Below, piece after piece: positions 12,780 to 24,893 of a DNA stretch of 64,000 nucleotides (position 1 is the stretch's first letter; every line of letters starts with the position of its first letter). The translations under genes were made by a program, and so were the position numbers. This stretch comes from Chondrus crispus (Eukaryota; Rhodophyta; Florideophyceae; Gigartinales; Gigartinaceae), in contig NW_005179005.1 of NCBI RefSeq assembly GCF_000350225.1, positions 124,001 through 188,000 of the forward strand, read 5' to 3'. The notes under the pieces are model-generated. The model did not search any database. It was not told where the DNA came from and worked only from the letters and a program-made list of their open reading frames with translations.

Positions 12780-14286
12780 AGGACGACCCGCCGGCCCCTC
12801 TTACGATAGAGGAAATAGCCGAGGAACGACGCGTGGATGACTTCTGCCAAACTGTATTGGCACGACAGTCAGAGTCCCGGGACTCCGCGTTCTTCGAGGA
12901 CCACCAAGGGGTGCTCAAACGGAGACACCCCTTCCACCCTGAGATCGTACAGGTGGTCCCTCGGACTCTACGCGCCCGGTTGCTGCGGCTCTGCCATAAA
13001 CCGGCCATCGCCGGGCATCCGGGGCAGAAACGCATGTACTACGAGCTCCGTCGCGAGTACTACTGGCCCCATCTCGCAGCAGATGTCGCTGCTACGGTGC
13101 GAGGGTGCCGAACCTGCGCGATGAACCGTGTTAAGGTGCGGAAACATCTCAACCGTTTGAAGTTGTTCCCAGCAACACGGCCGCTCGAGAGCCTCGCCAT
13201 TGACATCTTGGGTCCGCTCCCGAAGACGAAGGCAGGGAAACGGTTCTTTCTCGTAATCACGGACCGTTTCACCAAGCTGACTCAAGTCGTCGCACTGCGG
13301 ACCGTAATCGCCTACACCGTCGCAGTGGCGTTTTGCGAAGCGTGGGTCTTTAAGTACGGCGTCCCACGCTCGCTACTGTCGGATAACGGACCGCAGTTCA
13401 ACGCAAAGTTCTTCCAAAGCACATGCCGAGTGCTTGGAATTACGAATCTTTATACGTCGGCGTACCACCCTCAGACGAACGGCCAGGTGGAACGCTATAA
13501 CTGAAAGATTGCGTCGATGCTCCGAAATTACGTGAACGAGCATCAAGACGACTGGGACGTGTACGTGGGACTGTTAACGTACGCATATAACTACCACGTA
13601 CACCGAACCACACGAACGACCCCGTTTGAGCTCGTGCTCAGTCGGCTCCCGCCGGAGTTTTCTCTTCGACGAACCGGCGGGGACGCGCCCCTGCCGATAG
13701 GGGAACGGATCGTGCGGAGTTCCAGAAAACCCTGTACGCGACCATCCAGAAGGCCTACGGGAGCTTGCGACTCACGCAAGCCCGTTACAAACGCGACTTC
13801 GATAAGCGCGTTCGAACGATCAACCCACGTCTCGAGCCGGGTAAGTGCGTCTACCTGAACCCCACCAACAGGGGCAAGCCGTCGAACAAGCTCGCCTCGC
13901 CCGCCATGGGGCCGTACCGCGTCCACGCCAACGATCGTCGTACCATCACAATCGATCGTGATGGTGTCACCGAGCGGGTGTCCGCAGACCGCTGCGTGTA
14001 CGCGCCCCCGCCGATGAACGCGCCATGGGTGAGCACGACGCCCCCGCGTGACCTTGCCGGCAAGGTCAGGGAGGTAACACAGTACGCCGTGGAGAAGCTA
14101 CTCAAGCATCGAGAGATGGAGGACGGAACGACGGAGTTCCTCATCAAGTGGGCGGACTACGACCGACCCACTTGGACAGGGCGCACCCACATTCCCGAAG
14201 AATTGGTGTCTAGATATGCGCTGCGTCTTCGAAGACGCACAGGGAGGGACCTCAACCACGATGTGAACGCGGAGGTTCACTCCTAA
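12780..14286 (+). pseudogene. Gypsy integrase and chromodomain
   Basis: The zinc-binding domain contains GHPGQKRMYYELRREYYWPH followed by CRTCAMNRV. The integrase core has DILGPLPKTKAGKRFFLVIT, LLSDNGPQFNAKFF and YHPQTNGQVERYN. Near 14080-14240 a chromodomain-like segment (YAVEKLLKHREM ... EFLIKWADY) ends the pol region, which places the element in the chromovirus clade. Confidence 0.9.
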
Positions 14287-15590
14287 AGGGGGGGCCGTCG
14301 ACAGTTCCGTTCGGATAAATTATCTCCCCATGCTTTGAGAGCGCGGAATACGTACGTAAGGACACGACGATAATTGCTGATAAACCTCGGTAAGTCGTGA
14401 TAAGTCAAAACGACGCATGGACAATGTTAGCCCACGCGTCGCTAGCAGCCCTCGCCGACAGGGAGCGAGTATCAAAATAGGGCGTATTGTGTTACGAACA
14501 GTAGCCCTGGAACGCCGAGTGAAAGAAAGGAGGCCATGACTCCCGGAAAAACGCGACGGATTCACACGGGTGCTCGCTGGTACAGTATCCCGTGGGCAAG
14601 AGAGGCAGAGCGGAAATGCCTAATGAGAGGGAGCTACCCGAACGGGTGACGAAAAGGACTCGCGCAGACCGTACCACCCCTGAGGGGAGGAGCGACTGTA
14701 CGGGGCTCGTTTTGTGCGTGCACGCATAGGCAGCAAGAAGGACAAATAAGATCCGAGAGCCAAGTGGAAATCGAAGGCCAGCTGTGTGCTCAGGCCTGGG
14801 AGGCCGACGACGACATCAAACCGCCGCCACCACCCTAAAATTGTATGGGGAAAATTAACGGTGAAAGAAAAAGGGCACAGACAGCACTGGCATTATGGGG
14901 CGTACAAGAGGCGCGGGACACAAGCGATCGGCAGTCGATCGCCGCACACCCCCGTACAGGATCGAAGGGCGTGCGGTGCGAGGTCCTCGAATCCGGCACG
15001 ACCAGACGTTGCCAAGCCACTGAGCGTCGAGCGGCGTCCCGAGCACCCCGCTACAGCTAGCGGCACGATTTGCCTCAGTGCTCGAGCGCACTGTTATAGT
15101 TGCTACGTTCGTCCGCATTGTCGAGTAGCGAAACGCAGAACAAAGCGGTCTCGAGACAGCCCTACCCCGCTGCCCTCCGCCGAGACCCAATCGAGACTCA
15201 AGGTCCGGCACCCGAGCGATCGCGCCACCGGCGCAAGGTCCGTAGTCGAATGCGCATACTACTCCGCTGCCCCTCGTCCTGACAACGACCAGTCCTTCGG
15301 TACGTAGACCGCATGATGGCGGGTGCGACGCACCCACTGCGGCGCGGCGGCACGATCGCTGAAGCAGCGGACGAAACCGCTCCAGTCCGCACTCTAGACC
15401 GCACGGGAGCACCACGGGAATACATATACCCGGGTGGTACGCCGTACCAGCCACTAAGGCCCCAGTAGTACGCCGCCGCGACGAGGACGACGTCCTCCCC
15501 AAAGGCCTTCCCGCCGTTCGGTTTCTCCCCCCCAGTGGTAAGCCGGCGTAGAGAGCCGCCGGGGCGTCGTCGGTATACCAGCTCGAGGCG
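14287..15590 (+). other. Gypsy post-pol region without recognised gene
   Basis: GC-rich sequence between the chromodomain end and the small sense ORF. Open frames exist but none looks coding. I see no repeat or RNA gene. Confidence 0.5.
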
Positions 15591-15974
15591 GTGGGCGGAT
15601 CACCGGGGCGAATACGGAACCCAAACGTCTACGACCGCACATCGAAGCAGGTCGCCGTCGGGCGGGAGCTCGCCCATGCCAAAAGCACGGAACGTGCGAA
15701 AGAGCGAACTCGAACTCGGGAACTCGCGCTCGTGCGCGCCTTTGCCGACCGGCTTGTCGGCGACCTCGGCATCGCCAAGACCACCAACGAGATGTTACCC
15801 CGGTACCGCCGCTTCGTCTACGAGGGCATGCTGGCCAGCCTAAATGAGAGGGGCACCACCGTGACCAGTGTGTCCGCCGATATGGCAACGACCTTCAACC
15901 CGAACCGCCCTGCCTTCATACGCCCTTCACACCCCGCGCCCTACAGCGGCCCCTATGTCGAGGCAGACGGATAA
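15591..15974 (+). CDS. Small sense accessory ORF of the gypsy element
   Basis: This open frame of about 127 codons lies 1.3 kb past the chromodomain, in the same direction as pol. It contains an Arg/Glu/Ala-rich helical stretch (ERAKERTRTRELALVRAFADRL) and then a moderately hydrophobic segment ending in a Pro-rich tail (RPSHPAPYSGPY). I do not recognise it. Its composition is more protein-like than the opposite-strand frame. It may be a real extra gene of the element or chance in GC-rich DNA. Confidence 0.3.
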   Translation: MGGSPGRIRNPNVYDRTSKQVAVGRELAHAKSTERAKERTRTRELALVRAFADRLVGDLGIAKTTNEMLPRYRRFVYEGMLASLNERGTTVTSVSADMATTFNPNRPAFIRPSHPAPYSGPYVEADG

Positions 15975-16221
15975 CGCGGAAGGAAGGGACCGAGGGCCAA
16001 CACCCCAACGCAGGGGCAGAGACGAGGGAGTCGTGACGACTACGAAGGGTGGAAAGCTCGGACGACGGGAAAGAAAAGGAAACTAAATCGGCAGGGGAGA
16101 CGAACGGGTCCGTTTATTGGGCTAAGGAGAGGACGGACCCGCGACTACTACGAAGAGAGGGTCAACGACTGGCTTCCCCTCCAGGTCTCGTCGTGTCGTA
16201 CCCGAAGGACGATCGGGGATA

Positions 16222-18551
16222 TTAGTCGGAATGGCGCGGCACGGCGGCGCTCACATCTGCGAGAGCGGGCATTGCGACCGACGAACTGTGAGGGCTACCA
16301 CCAACCACCTCGCCATTTGCCGCAAGGCCGCCGACGGATTGGGGCACGGACCCCAAGTGGGCATAGGAATCACGCAGTAATGGGCGACGGTTGGGAGGCG
16401 TGGCCTTCTGCGGCGTCAAACGTGTAATACCAGACGCAGCCCGCCACGCGCGGAGCTCGTCACGCTCAGCGCGATAACGATCGCGATCGGCGCTGATTCG
16501 TGCGACGGTCTGAGAACTACGGGTAGAATCGGCGCGAAGAGACTCCATGTCCCCCTGAACCCGGTGGTAGTGTGATGCGTACATTTCGCGTTCATCTCCG
16601 AGGCGGCGAGCCTCGTCGCTACGCGCAAAATACCAGCGCGCCAGCGTACTGAGTAACGCACCGACGGACCAAGCACGATCTCGAGAAGGCCCCAAGGCGC
16701 GCAGTACGTCGGGAAACGCTGCGAGCTCGTCCGGGTCATGATATGGTCAACAAACGAGCCCGACGAGGGACCGCCCTCCACCGGACGGAGGGGCGGGACG
16801 GGCAAAGTTTCAGCCGGGGCACGACTACCCCGAGAAAGAACGCAGGCGGCGCGCGGAGTGGCGGCACGGAACGGGTTCGAACGCACGGAAAACTGTACCG
16901 GGGACGCGGCGTCCAGATCCCCATAACGTTTGCGACGGGCCGACCGGGCGGCGGAACCCACGCCACTACGAAGCACCGCCGATCCGTGCGAGGAGGCCCC
17001 CACGACAGACCGCACCAAGAACGCGTCTGCGCGGAAGTCGTACAACAAATAGACGCTCCGTTCTCCAGTGGAAAAATCAGTCCACGGACGATGGGTATGA
17101 TCCCCCACCTCCCCGGCGCGGCGAAGGAGGTCCAGGACGGCGGAATAAGTCCACACGACGTGTGTGGACTCCCTGTCGGAAGGGTTTAGGGACACGCGGG
17201 GGAGCCCCGATGTTACCCTCCCCAGGAAGTCTAATGTTAAAGAAGGTTGGAGGAACATCCGGCCGTTCACTCCCAACTCGGTGCTCACGGCGTTACACAC
17301 CGCCCACGCCCACCCGCGTTCGCAGTTTGACACAAGACACGCGCACGCCGGATGTCCCCTCTCCGAGAAGTCGAACGCAAAATATTTAAGAACTTACGGT
17401 AAAAGCGGGTGGACTCCCAAGGAAGGAAAGGAGGCCAGTACCACCGCCGGGAGAGAGGGTAAATCCGCAGGCGACAGTCCGTGTTCGAAACACGCTGAAC
17501 GTAACACGCGCCCATCCTTCTCGTCTGCACGAGGGTACGCCGAACAGTCGAGATGGGCAACGGCGATGGAATGGATGCGCATCAAGGCGCAAGCCGATTT
17601 CTGAAGCGCCACCAACGGCTTCGAGAAGGCATACGGTCGGGGGCAAACGTAGAGCCCCGCGACGTCGGCAACGACGAACTCCGACGAACCCCCTCCGCCG
17701 GGTTAGAGAATTGCCGAAGCCATACGATCAACGTAGTCAACCTCGGCGATGTTGTAGAGGAAGGTGCGTTCGCTCCGAATCTCGTCGGGAACTTGGTAGC
17801 CGGCCCCGGCCCCCTCCGCTATGAGACGGCGGAGAGCAGCGGAGGCCTGCTCGACATGTCCTGCCTCGCTGATCTTGCGGACGCGCGCAAGATCCAGACG
17901 CAAATCAGTCCGGAGGAGGATTTCGGAAACAGTAACGTGTGTACGGGCATGACGAGCCCACGAGAACCGCAGTCCACTCAGGGAAAGAGTGGCGGACTGG
18001 TCGGCGGCAGCCCCGAACAACTTAGTCGTACTGTGCGGCACGCTGGGAAGGGTTTCACCCGCGGGAGGGACGGGGCACCGCGGCAAACCCAACGACTTGG
18101 ACGGAACCACGTCGGAACCCTCGTGAATTTCGTGTGCCCCGGACGGAAGGGAGGCACGGGCGGTGACGATCGGTGAACTTGCTGGACCAGCGGCTGTGTT
18201 GCTTGGGGACCCCGCGAGCCGTTCGGTGACGGGGGCCCCCACTTTCGCCGAGATCGTCGAGAGACGAGAGGGACGGGTCTTCTGGAAAGTCCTCGGCGGG
18301 GAGGACGGGATGGTCACTTCGGGCGAGCGCCCCTCGAAGGCAGGGGGTGTCGAAGAAGGACCCTCTCCCGGCTCCGATGAGGCAGGAGGAGGCACGCCGG
18401 CCCGCGATGGAGGGTGAGGTGTGACCATGATGTTTTTCGGAGGAATATACCCTTTATTAGTGAGAGAAGCCGCGGAAAAGGACGCGGGAGGAGAAGACAG
18501 GACGGCGATGATGGAACCACGAAAGCAGGGACGCGAGAAACGGATCGCCAC
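16222..18551 (-). pseudogene. Antisense accessory ORF of the gypsy element (aORF), fossil
   Basis: The coding signal runs opposite to pol and is broken. Layout from its start: a Pro/Ser/Ala-rich N-terminus (18430-18000), a conserved centre with ALQKSACALMRIHSIAVAHLD, SFPSLGVHPLLP, NGRMFLQPSLTLDFLGRV and YLLYDFRADAFLV, a Ser/Arg-rich linker (RRKRYGDLDAASP), then a C-terminal helical part (SVGALLSTLARWYFARSDEARRL). Each block has a clear counterpart in the antisense ORF at 61125-63120, so it was maintained as protein in both lineages. No known domain is recognised. It lies about 2.2 kb from its 3' LTR, further than in the other copies. Confidence 0.8.
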
Positions 18552-20753
18552 AGGGATTACACGAAGAAAGGTACCCCCGGTCGATACGACTAACCGCCGC
18601 CGCCCGGTCTAAAAATACAACGAATTACGGAGGGCAACCACGACGGCAGAAGCTCCACGGGGCGGCCCTCGGTTCAGAGAGCGGTGCTCCGCCCTCCGAA
18701 ATTCGCAAGGGGCGGCGATGCTAATCGACTGACGATGGTAATGGGTATGTTCCCCGCGTCGTGGACGAGGGTGAGGGTAATCGGTAAGGGTCCCGTCACC
18801 CCTCGTCCGGCCGGAGTTCCCTACCCAGAGCGGTACAGTACTCTACTTCCGAGCATTCAAAGGCCGCCGCGGTCGTGTGCGGTGATGTCGCGTCGGAGCA
18901 TCTCCCGTGACCGAGAAGTCGTTGGCGCTCGGCGTGACTCCGGGTTGCCCGACTACTCGCGAGTGAGGACCGCGGTGCTCCCCCTCAAAACGACCTTGAA
19001 GTCATTCTCGAGGGACTGTGTGCGCCGAAGGAAGACACGCGAACCACTCGAATCAGCGGCGCAGGATCAAAAAAGCGGCCGAGAACGACGGCTCTGGGGT
19101 CTTCCCCCGGCCCGGGGGACGTAACACGGCCGACGCGCACCCCTGCGACCGGATGCATCGCCGAAGTTTCAGCCAACCTCTCTCGTGTGTGCGAACGAGG
19201 CAATCCGCTCGTCGCCATCGCTGCGATCGGAAAAGGGAACGCCGGGAACTACCCCGCCTACCCTCGCGCCATGTACCCTAACGCTTCAACCACTCGTCAC
19301 AGCGCCAGAGGAAAGGAGCGCGAGTGGAATGGATCGTTCAGGGGAATTACCACGCCGACTGCAGATAACTGCGAGGGGTGAGTCCTAAACCGCAGCGACC
19401 CTCCGCCCACGGCTCCGGCCCGCTCCCGCGAGGTCGTACCTGCCGATCGGAAGCAACTCATGAGGCGATCGTACCGGAAGCCCGCTAGCACCGCTACGAG
19501 GGGATCATCGCCGGCCCCCTTCGTGGGAGCATCTCGATCGCCCTGTGAACAACTGAGGCCGAAGTGAAGGGAAGCACAGTCTCAAAATAGACGCGATGGA
19601 GAGAATTGGTTGAGCTCTAGGTCCGTGTCCCGGTCGCCGGAGGCCACGAGGACACGCGGAAGAGAGGCGAACTCTTTACCGCCGACTACGACGCCCTCAA
19701 GGAGGCCGCGGCAGACACGGAAGCAGGATGCGATGAGCGCCTCGGTCATGCTCTCGACCACCTGGCCAATGGGAGCTCTTCAAACTCCCATTGAGCTTGA
19801 CTCTCGCCTCCGCCGAGCCACACGCGCAAACCTGACGCTGCCTTCCCCCTCCTCGTTCCCGCTCGAGAGCGCCTCCCGACGCGGACGACCCGAGGTCCGG
19901 GGAGGGGGATACTGTAGAGAAAGGCGCTTGCGATTGCGACTCCGACGCTCCCCTGCATGACCTAAGCGAACGACGAAGCCTTTGGGGAGGATCTCGTCGA
20001 AGCGAAAGGCAGATCGATTCGCGAAGAAGGGCTACGATTTACTGGCCACGCGTGACATCGAACACACTAGCGCTCGAAGGGCAGTCGACTCAACGGTGCG
20101 GAGGTCGTCTACCTTCGCAACAAGCTGCTAGCGGCACTGAAGTACCACAGCCTGGTTGATTTCAGGGCCGGAGCCCGTCGCATTTCGAGAGATCCGAATG
20201 AGGTGACTTAGAATCAGATGATGCCGCCAGACCCGCTTCGGCGGCCCCGAGGACGGTGAATGGTAATCCGTGGGACATCCGTTCGCCGCCCCCCCCGTCT
20301 TATGGCGATTGGCGGGGAGGGGACGCCTACGCGTGCGATAATTCAACGAACACGCCTCATGTGTTGGCTGCGCGTGGGAAAGGAAGGGACCGCAGGAAGA
20401 GTCGGGGAGAAGACGGCGCGAGACCCGGGCCGTACGCGGGAACAAGGAAGGACGGAAGGAAGACGAAACTCACGAAGTACATGCCAGACGTGGCGCGGTG
20501 CGGGGAAGGCGGGTCCCATCAAAGAGGTCAGAAGGGGGCGTCGGCGCTACGGCGCGGCCCAACTGGGTGCGCCGACTGAAGAAGAAGAAGTTGGGCGAAC
20601 AAGGAGCAGGGCAAAATGGGGAAGACCATTTGTGAAGATGCCGGGGGACGGTTCCCCTGCGCGAAAGGGATGAAGAAAAACAGCGGCGCAATCGGAACTC
20701 GCCTGAACCGGAGATTTTCCCCCCCACCCGCACACGTGAACGCGGACGTTCAA
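18552..20753. other. Gypsy region between antisense ORF and 3' LTR, no gene recognised
   Basis: GC-rich sequence with many short open frames on both strands, none convincing. In the related copy at 61 kb the antisense ORF lies only about 190 bp from its LTR, so this 2.2 kb may be extra sequence acquired by this copy. Confidence 0.4.
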
Positions 20754-20767
20754 GCCAAGGGGGGCCG
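20754..20767 (+). other. Polypurine tract before the gypsy 3' LTR
   Basis: CCAAGGGGGGCCG directly precedes the LTR start. The related element at 60.9 kb has AAGGGGAGGCCG in the same place on its strand. Confidence 0.7.
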
Positions 20768-20914
20768 TGTAGCATAACCGCCGGCTACTGTACTATACAT
20801 TAGATTTAGAATTACATCTAACGCTGTAAGGTACGGACCTTACAGCGTGCGCGCGCGCATACCTTACAGCGCGCGCGCACCAACACGTGTACCCCACGTG
20901 TAGCACACGTGTGG

Positions 20915-21158
20915 TGCTGCCGCATGTTGCGGACCGGTATCGCGACTCTCCCCTTTCCCCTTGACACTAGACCAATTCCGTGTCCGCCACTGACTCAGGG
21001 GAACATCGTCCAAAGAATCCGAAAAACTGCTCTCTAGGTTTCGAGCAACCTTCGCCTCTCCAGCAGGATCTACGTTTTCTTTGTCACAAAAAGACTCCCT
21101 CGACATCACCCTACTGTGTGTCTTGATAGCCTGTGAGCTGGCGTGTTCGCGATTGAAG
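20915..21158 (-). pseudogene. Foreign fragment in the 3' LTR, possible transposase tail
   Basis: On the minus strand this reads as a short coding-like segment containing CDKENVDP and then DVPLSQWRTRNWS. The pogo-like transposase tail at 27084-27494 has NKENRCP followed by DIPIASWRHVRR, the same spacing of motifs. It may therefore be the end of another pogo-like element or of the gene family that donated that tail. It abuts the gap, so assembly error is possible. Confidence 0.3.
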
Positions 21159-21258
21159 NNNNNNNNNNNNNNNNNNNNNNNNNNNNNNNNNNNNNNNNNN
21201 NNNNNNNNNNNNNNNNNNNNNNNNNNNNNNNNNNNNNNNNNNNNNNNNNNNNNNNNNN
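21159..21258. other. Assembly gap of 100 N
   Basis: Exactly 100 ambiguous bases, the usual placeholder for a gap of unknown size inside the gypsy 3' LTR. Confidence 0.98.
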
Positions 21259-21543
21259 TCGGGAGTAGTTACCACCGAGCGGGTAGTGGACGCGCGCGAC
21301 ACCGCGGCGAGCTGCGATCCGCCTCAGCCCGTCAGTACCGGACCGTCAACCAGTACTGATCCGGGGCGTCGAGACGTCGATCCGCTCGCCTACGCGCGCG
21401 TCCCCGCCGACCGCGCTCTACCACCCGCTACCGGCCCGCTTCCGGTGGCGTTGGTTGGTTCACGACCCTCGGTACGCCGATCCGGGGTCTTCCACCGAAC
21501 ATCGCGAACACCCCTCCGCCGTGTGTGGGGTGTTTATGCGATA

Positions 21544-22440
21544 GGAGTCGAGTTTAAGGAAAGCGAAATACAGTAACGCTCGTGCGTTTGCAAAGCCATC
21601 ATCGAATTTCGACCCTGATCTGGAAATGCTATCCACATCTTCCCAATCCATTTCTCGTTTGTTCGAGTCGTTTAGAACGAAGATTACAGACAAGGTTCGA
21701 TGATTACACAGACATCAAAAGTCTGAGTTGGGTCAGATGAATGAGTCCTTGAAAACCGCCATTCTGTCTGAAGTCAGGAACATGCGCGGTGTAGTCGAGA
21801 TGCTATCCTTTGATGGAAAGGTCTCCAGTTCCGGAAGGTCTGGTCTGAAGACGTCACTGATTGAATGGGAGACGAAGTTGAACAAGCTCACGCCCAAAGC
21901 TGAAGTTATATTTAGTAAGGATGTTTATGTCGGATCATATGCTACAACGGACCTATGAAGGTTGCTGACACGTAAAAAAGAGGTATTGGAGGCTATGCAA
22001 AAAATTCGGCAGCAGTGCAGGCTTTTTGTTTAGCCTTCAGCCTAGAGAGACCAAAATCAACTTTGCAGAAAGGAATGGGAACTTCACAGTGATTTCAAGT
22101 ATTCCGTCGTACAGAACACATTCTACAACGTCTGCAAGGACACGTTTGATATTTTCGCATCCCCGCTGTCGGGGCCTGTTCAGGCCACTGGTACTCTTTT
22201 GAATAACACTGCGAAGCGATGCCGCATTAACTGTCCATCCTGGCTAAAAGTGGGATTCGTGACAGTGGATCATATCAATACTGCCCGCAGTATGACGGAG
22301 GAAGTGATCCAGTCGCGTAGAAGCAAGATAAGAGGAAATCCGAGCCCAGGTGATATCGCGAACCATGGCGCTCTTCGCGTATACCGCCAGCTCGAATGTC
22401 ATCTACATAAGGGTAGGGAATATATGCGACGTCATTGACG
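21544..22440 (+). pseudogene. Unknown coding locus, right part after the gypsy insertion
   Basis: Coding-like blocks follow the target duplication: a segment with SSNFDPDLEMLSTSSQSISR, a helical block containing LGQMNESLKTAILSEVRN (about 21726-21955), and a longer frame around 22100-22437 with FASPLSGPVQAT and NNTAKRCRINCPSWLKVGF. They lie in different frames separated by short interruptions, so either introns or decay explains them. This is the continuation of the locus starting at 5673. I recognise no family; coiled-coil propensity is visible in the helical block. Confidence 0.4.
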
Positions 22441-22894
22441 TTTTCGTGTCACGAATAAGAATCTGCGAACGTGAGGGACGCTGCCAAGGGCAGGGAGGGT
22501 AAAGCCTAGATCGTCATAACTACGAAAAAAATGAATGACCCTGGTTTCTGTCCCCACCGGAATTTAATGGACAGAGCTTTCCTAGCGGATCGTCCGCCGC
22601 CGGTCCAGTATTTTCATGAACTGTACAAGCATGTAACGAGTCGCGTTTTACAAACGCCGGGCGAAGGAAGAGGAGGGCGAAATGGAGAAGATGAAGAGGA
22701 GGAAATATGGACATGGAAAAAGAGAAGGAAAATTGTGAAAGGAAAAAGGGAGGAAGTTGAGAACAACAGATGGGCATGCAGGACACTTCATTTCAGAGTT
22801 CGTTACGACGGAACTAATTAAGTGTCACCGATCGGTTCTTGGTATGGACCGGACGTGGGAAGTCCGATCGGAAAGGAGCGGATGAATGGAGGGT
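22441..22894. other. Transition region, no gene seen
   Basis: The left boundary of the truncated second-family gypsy element lies somewhere here. A Glu/Lys-rich plus-strand frame at 22531-22821 is low complexity and not convincing. Confidence 0.35.
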
Positions 22895-24790
22895 TCATGG
22901 AGTTGGATCAGGAAGGAATTTACCTTCCGGAAGAGATGTGAGTAGTCGAGCGAGGGTCCTGAGGTCCTCCAACGAAGCCTCTTTGATGGCTTCCGTCGCT
23001 ACGCCGTGAGCCCGCCAGAGAGAAGCGTACACCTCCGAGGTAGGACAAGGTTTTTTATAATTTTTGGGTGAAGGAGAAGTCGCCTCACGCGACGCTGGCT
23101 TGAGGTCACGTTTTTGAGAGAGGAGAAGAGGGGTCGGTTCCCCTTCGCTTTTGGGAATTGCACGGACAGACAGGCTCTCAGTGGCCTCTGGCCTTGGAGA
23201 TCTGACCTCCAACGGGGACGCTGGGGTGAGAGCGCGTGCAGGGAGAGATGGCGGAGGATGGATGGGCTAGGACCTCAACTGTATTAACGGCACAGCTGGT
23301 GAGACCGGGGGGACAATGGAGGTTGAGCGAGTCGCGGGTGCTACAGGAGGCGTAACGGGAGTGACAAAAGAACGCAGAGACGAAGGTGGTGATGGCCTTG
23401 TGCAGATATTGGAAACTCGGGGGTCTGTGGGTATAACCTGTTCCGTGATGGGGAGGGAAATTTGATTCCCAAATCGGCGGCTCAGCTGAGTCTCCGGTGC
23501 TGAAAACAGGGACCCTGACCATGGGTTGAACCAGGCAAAGTCACCTGCTGCACAGTGAGTCTGTCCGGGGGAGAATGATGGGTGTTGGTGCGTGAAGGAG
23601 CGGGAAGAATTTTGACGCGGAATCGCGTCCCAGTTCACGCTCCCTATTTTTTCGAGCAGGGAATGGCCTTCGCTTTCAACATCCGCACCGCCCAGAGGGA
23701 CTGTGAAATCGAGCAATCTGATGAGTTTGATGAGTTTGGGAGGCAGAAACCAAAGGAGCCAGCAGTCATAAGTTTCTCAGAGTAATGTCGCTGCCACTTT
23801 GACACACCATTCGGTGATGAACACGACCCAAAGCCCGTGTCGCGGATCGCAAAGATACCTTACGTAATAAGTGAGCACAGGACCAAGATCTGCCCAAAAA
23901 CCCTGACACATTTCGTACTGTCCCCACCAGGAAGGGATTTTTTGATAGCGATTTGTGTAGTGGTCTCGCGCATTTTCTCGCGCCTCTAGCATGTGGTATG
24001 CTACGAAGTAGCTGGTGTCCGAACGTAGACGACGCTCCGCTCTTACAGTATGTTGGAAGAAGGGAAGGTTCCCACGTTTGAGGTGACGGAAATTTTCCGG
24101 AATGATGGCTCGCGCCCAGAACATGGCTTCGTTGGTGGCAGTCCGTTGGTTATACCAAAGGCGATTTGCCTCTCTTACGGGATCCCCAGCGGTCCAGTTG
24201 ATCATGCTGTCTAAGTAAGATCGCTCTCCTTCCGTACGGTACTGCTAGGTGCCACAAAAATAACTGGCAGGTATGAGACCGTCGGTCAGTGGTAATTCGA
24301 GGCGATCGCAGACAGCGGACATGAACCGCGCGGAGAGTGAATGACGGCCGTAAGGAGACGAGCCGCGCAGAATAGAAGGAGGAACCGCGATGCGGGCTCG
24401 CCAATCGTAGGAATGGATGGCCACGAGGGGGAGGTGACTGGTTAATATATCGGCGCCGTCGGCAAATTTATTTTCAATATTCATGGTGTCGCGAACGCCA
24501 AGATCACAGAACCAGGGAGCAGCCGCGAACAAGAGGGGATGCTCACGCATGGAATTGTCGTGTAGTTCTGCGAGGGAGGCGTAGCGACGAGGAGAAGGAG
24601 TAATTTGGGGAGTGGGTTGGACAATCGGTCGTGAAGGAGGATCGTCAGGGGGAAGTCGGGGAACGGAAGGAAGACCACGGAAAGCTCGAGGTTGGGAAGG
24701 ATGGCCAACTCCAAGGAGCTTGCAGATAACATTCCCGCCCGCGAGCCTCGGCGACACAGGAGGTGTGCGGTTCGTCTTGTCCTTGCCCAT
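22895..24790 (-). pseudogene. Antisense accessory ORF of a second gypsy family, fossil
   Basis: The start at 24790 (MGKDKTNRTPP) lies 103 bp from the LTR at 24894 and reads away from it, opposite to the element. Layout: a Pro/Arg-rich start, a centre with YASLAELHDNSMREH, HSYDWRARIAVPP, CDRLELPLTDGLIPASYF and a Trp/Tyr-rich stretch (PSWWGQYEMCQGFWADLGP), a Pro/Ser/Thr-rich linker (23716-23100), and a helical tail with EASLEDLRTLARLLTSLPEGK. The layout parallels the antisense ORFs at 16222-18551 and 61125-63120, though similarity is low by eye. It is broken in a few places. The function is unknown. Confidence 0.7.
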
Positions 24791-24893
24791 GGTGACCGCC
24801 GGTCAAGGGAAAGCTAAAAAAGAGTCGAGATGGAAAATGCAGCTGGAGATCAAGGAGCGAAGCAGATGGGCAAGGACGCTCAGGAGGGGGATA

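Larger units (their letters stand above)
6307..21543 (+). mobile_element. Giant Ty3/gypsy chromovirus (15.2 kb), fossil
   Basis: LTR-like repeats at 6307-6934 and 20768-21543 flank gag, protease, reverse transcriptase, RNase H, integrase and a chromodomain. A 6.5-kb segment follows, carrying a sense ORF and a long antisense ORF. The 5-bp sequence GGAGT lies on both sides (6302-6306 and 21544-21548), which supports a single insertion event. The element looks nearly full length with several breaks. The 3' LTR contains foreign sequence and a 100-N gap. Where the LTRs align over about 285 bases (6650-6934 against 21259-21543), roughly 18-20 differences are visible, mostly transitions. A copy related to it starts at 60278. 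Confidence 0.93.
20768..21543 (+). repeat. Gypsy 3' LTR, interrupted
   Basis: Bases 20768-20914 match the start of the 5' LTR and 21259-21543 match its end. The middle is replaced by unrelated sequence and the scaffold gap, so this LTR is a composite, either by a nested insertion or by misassembly. Confidence 0.85.
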
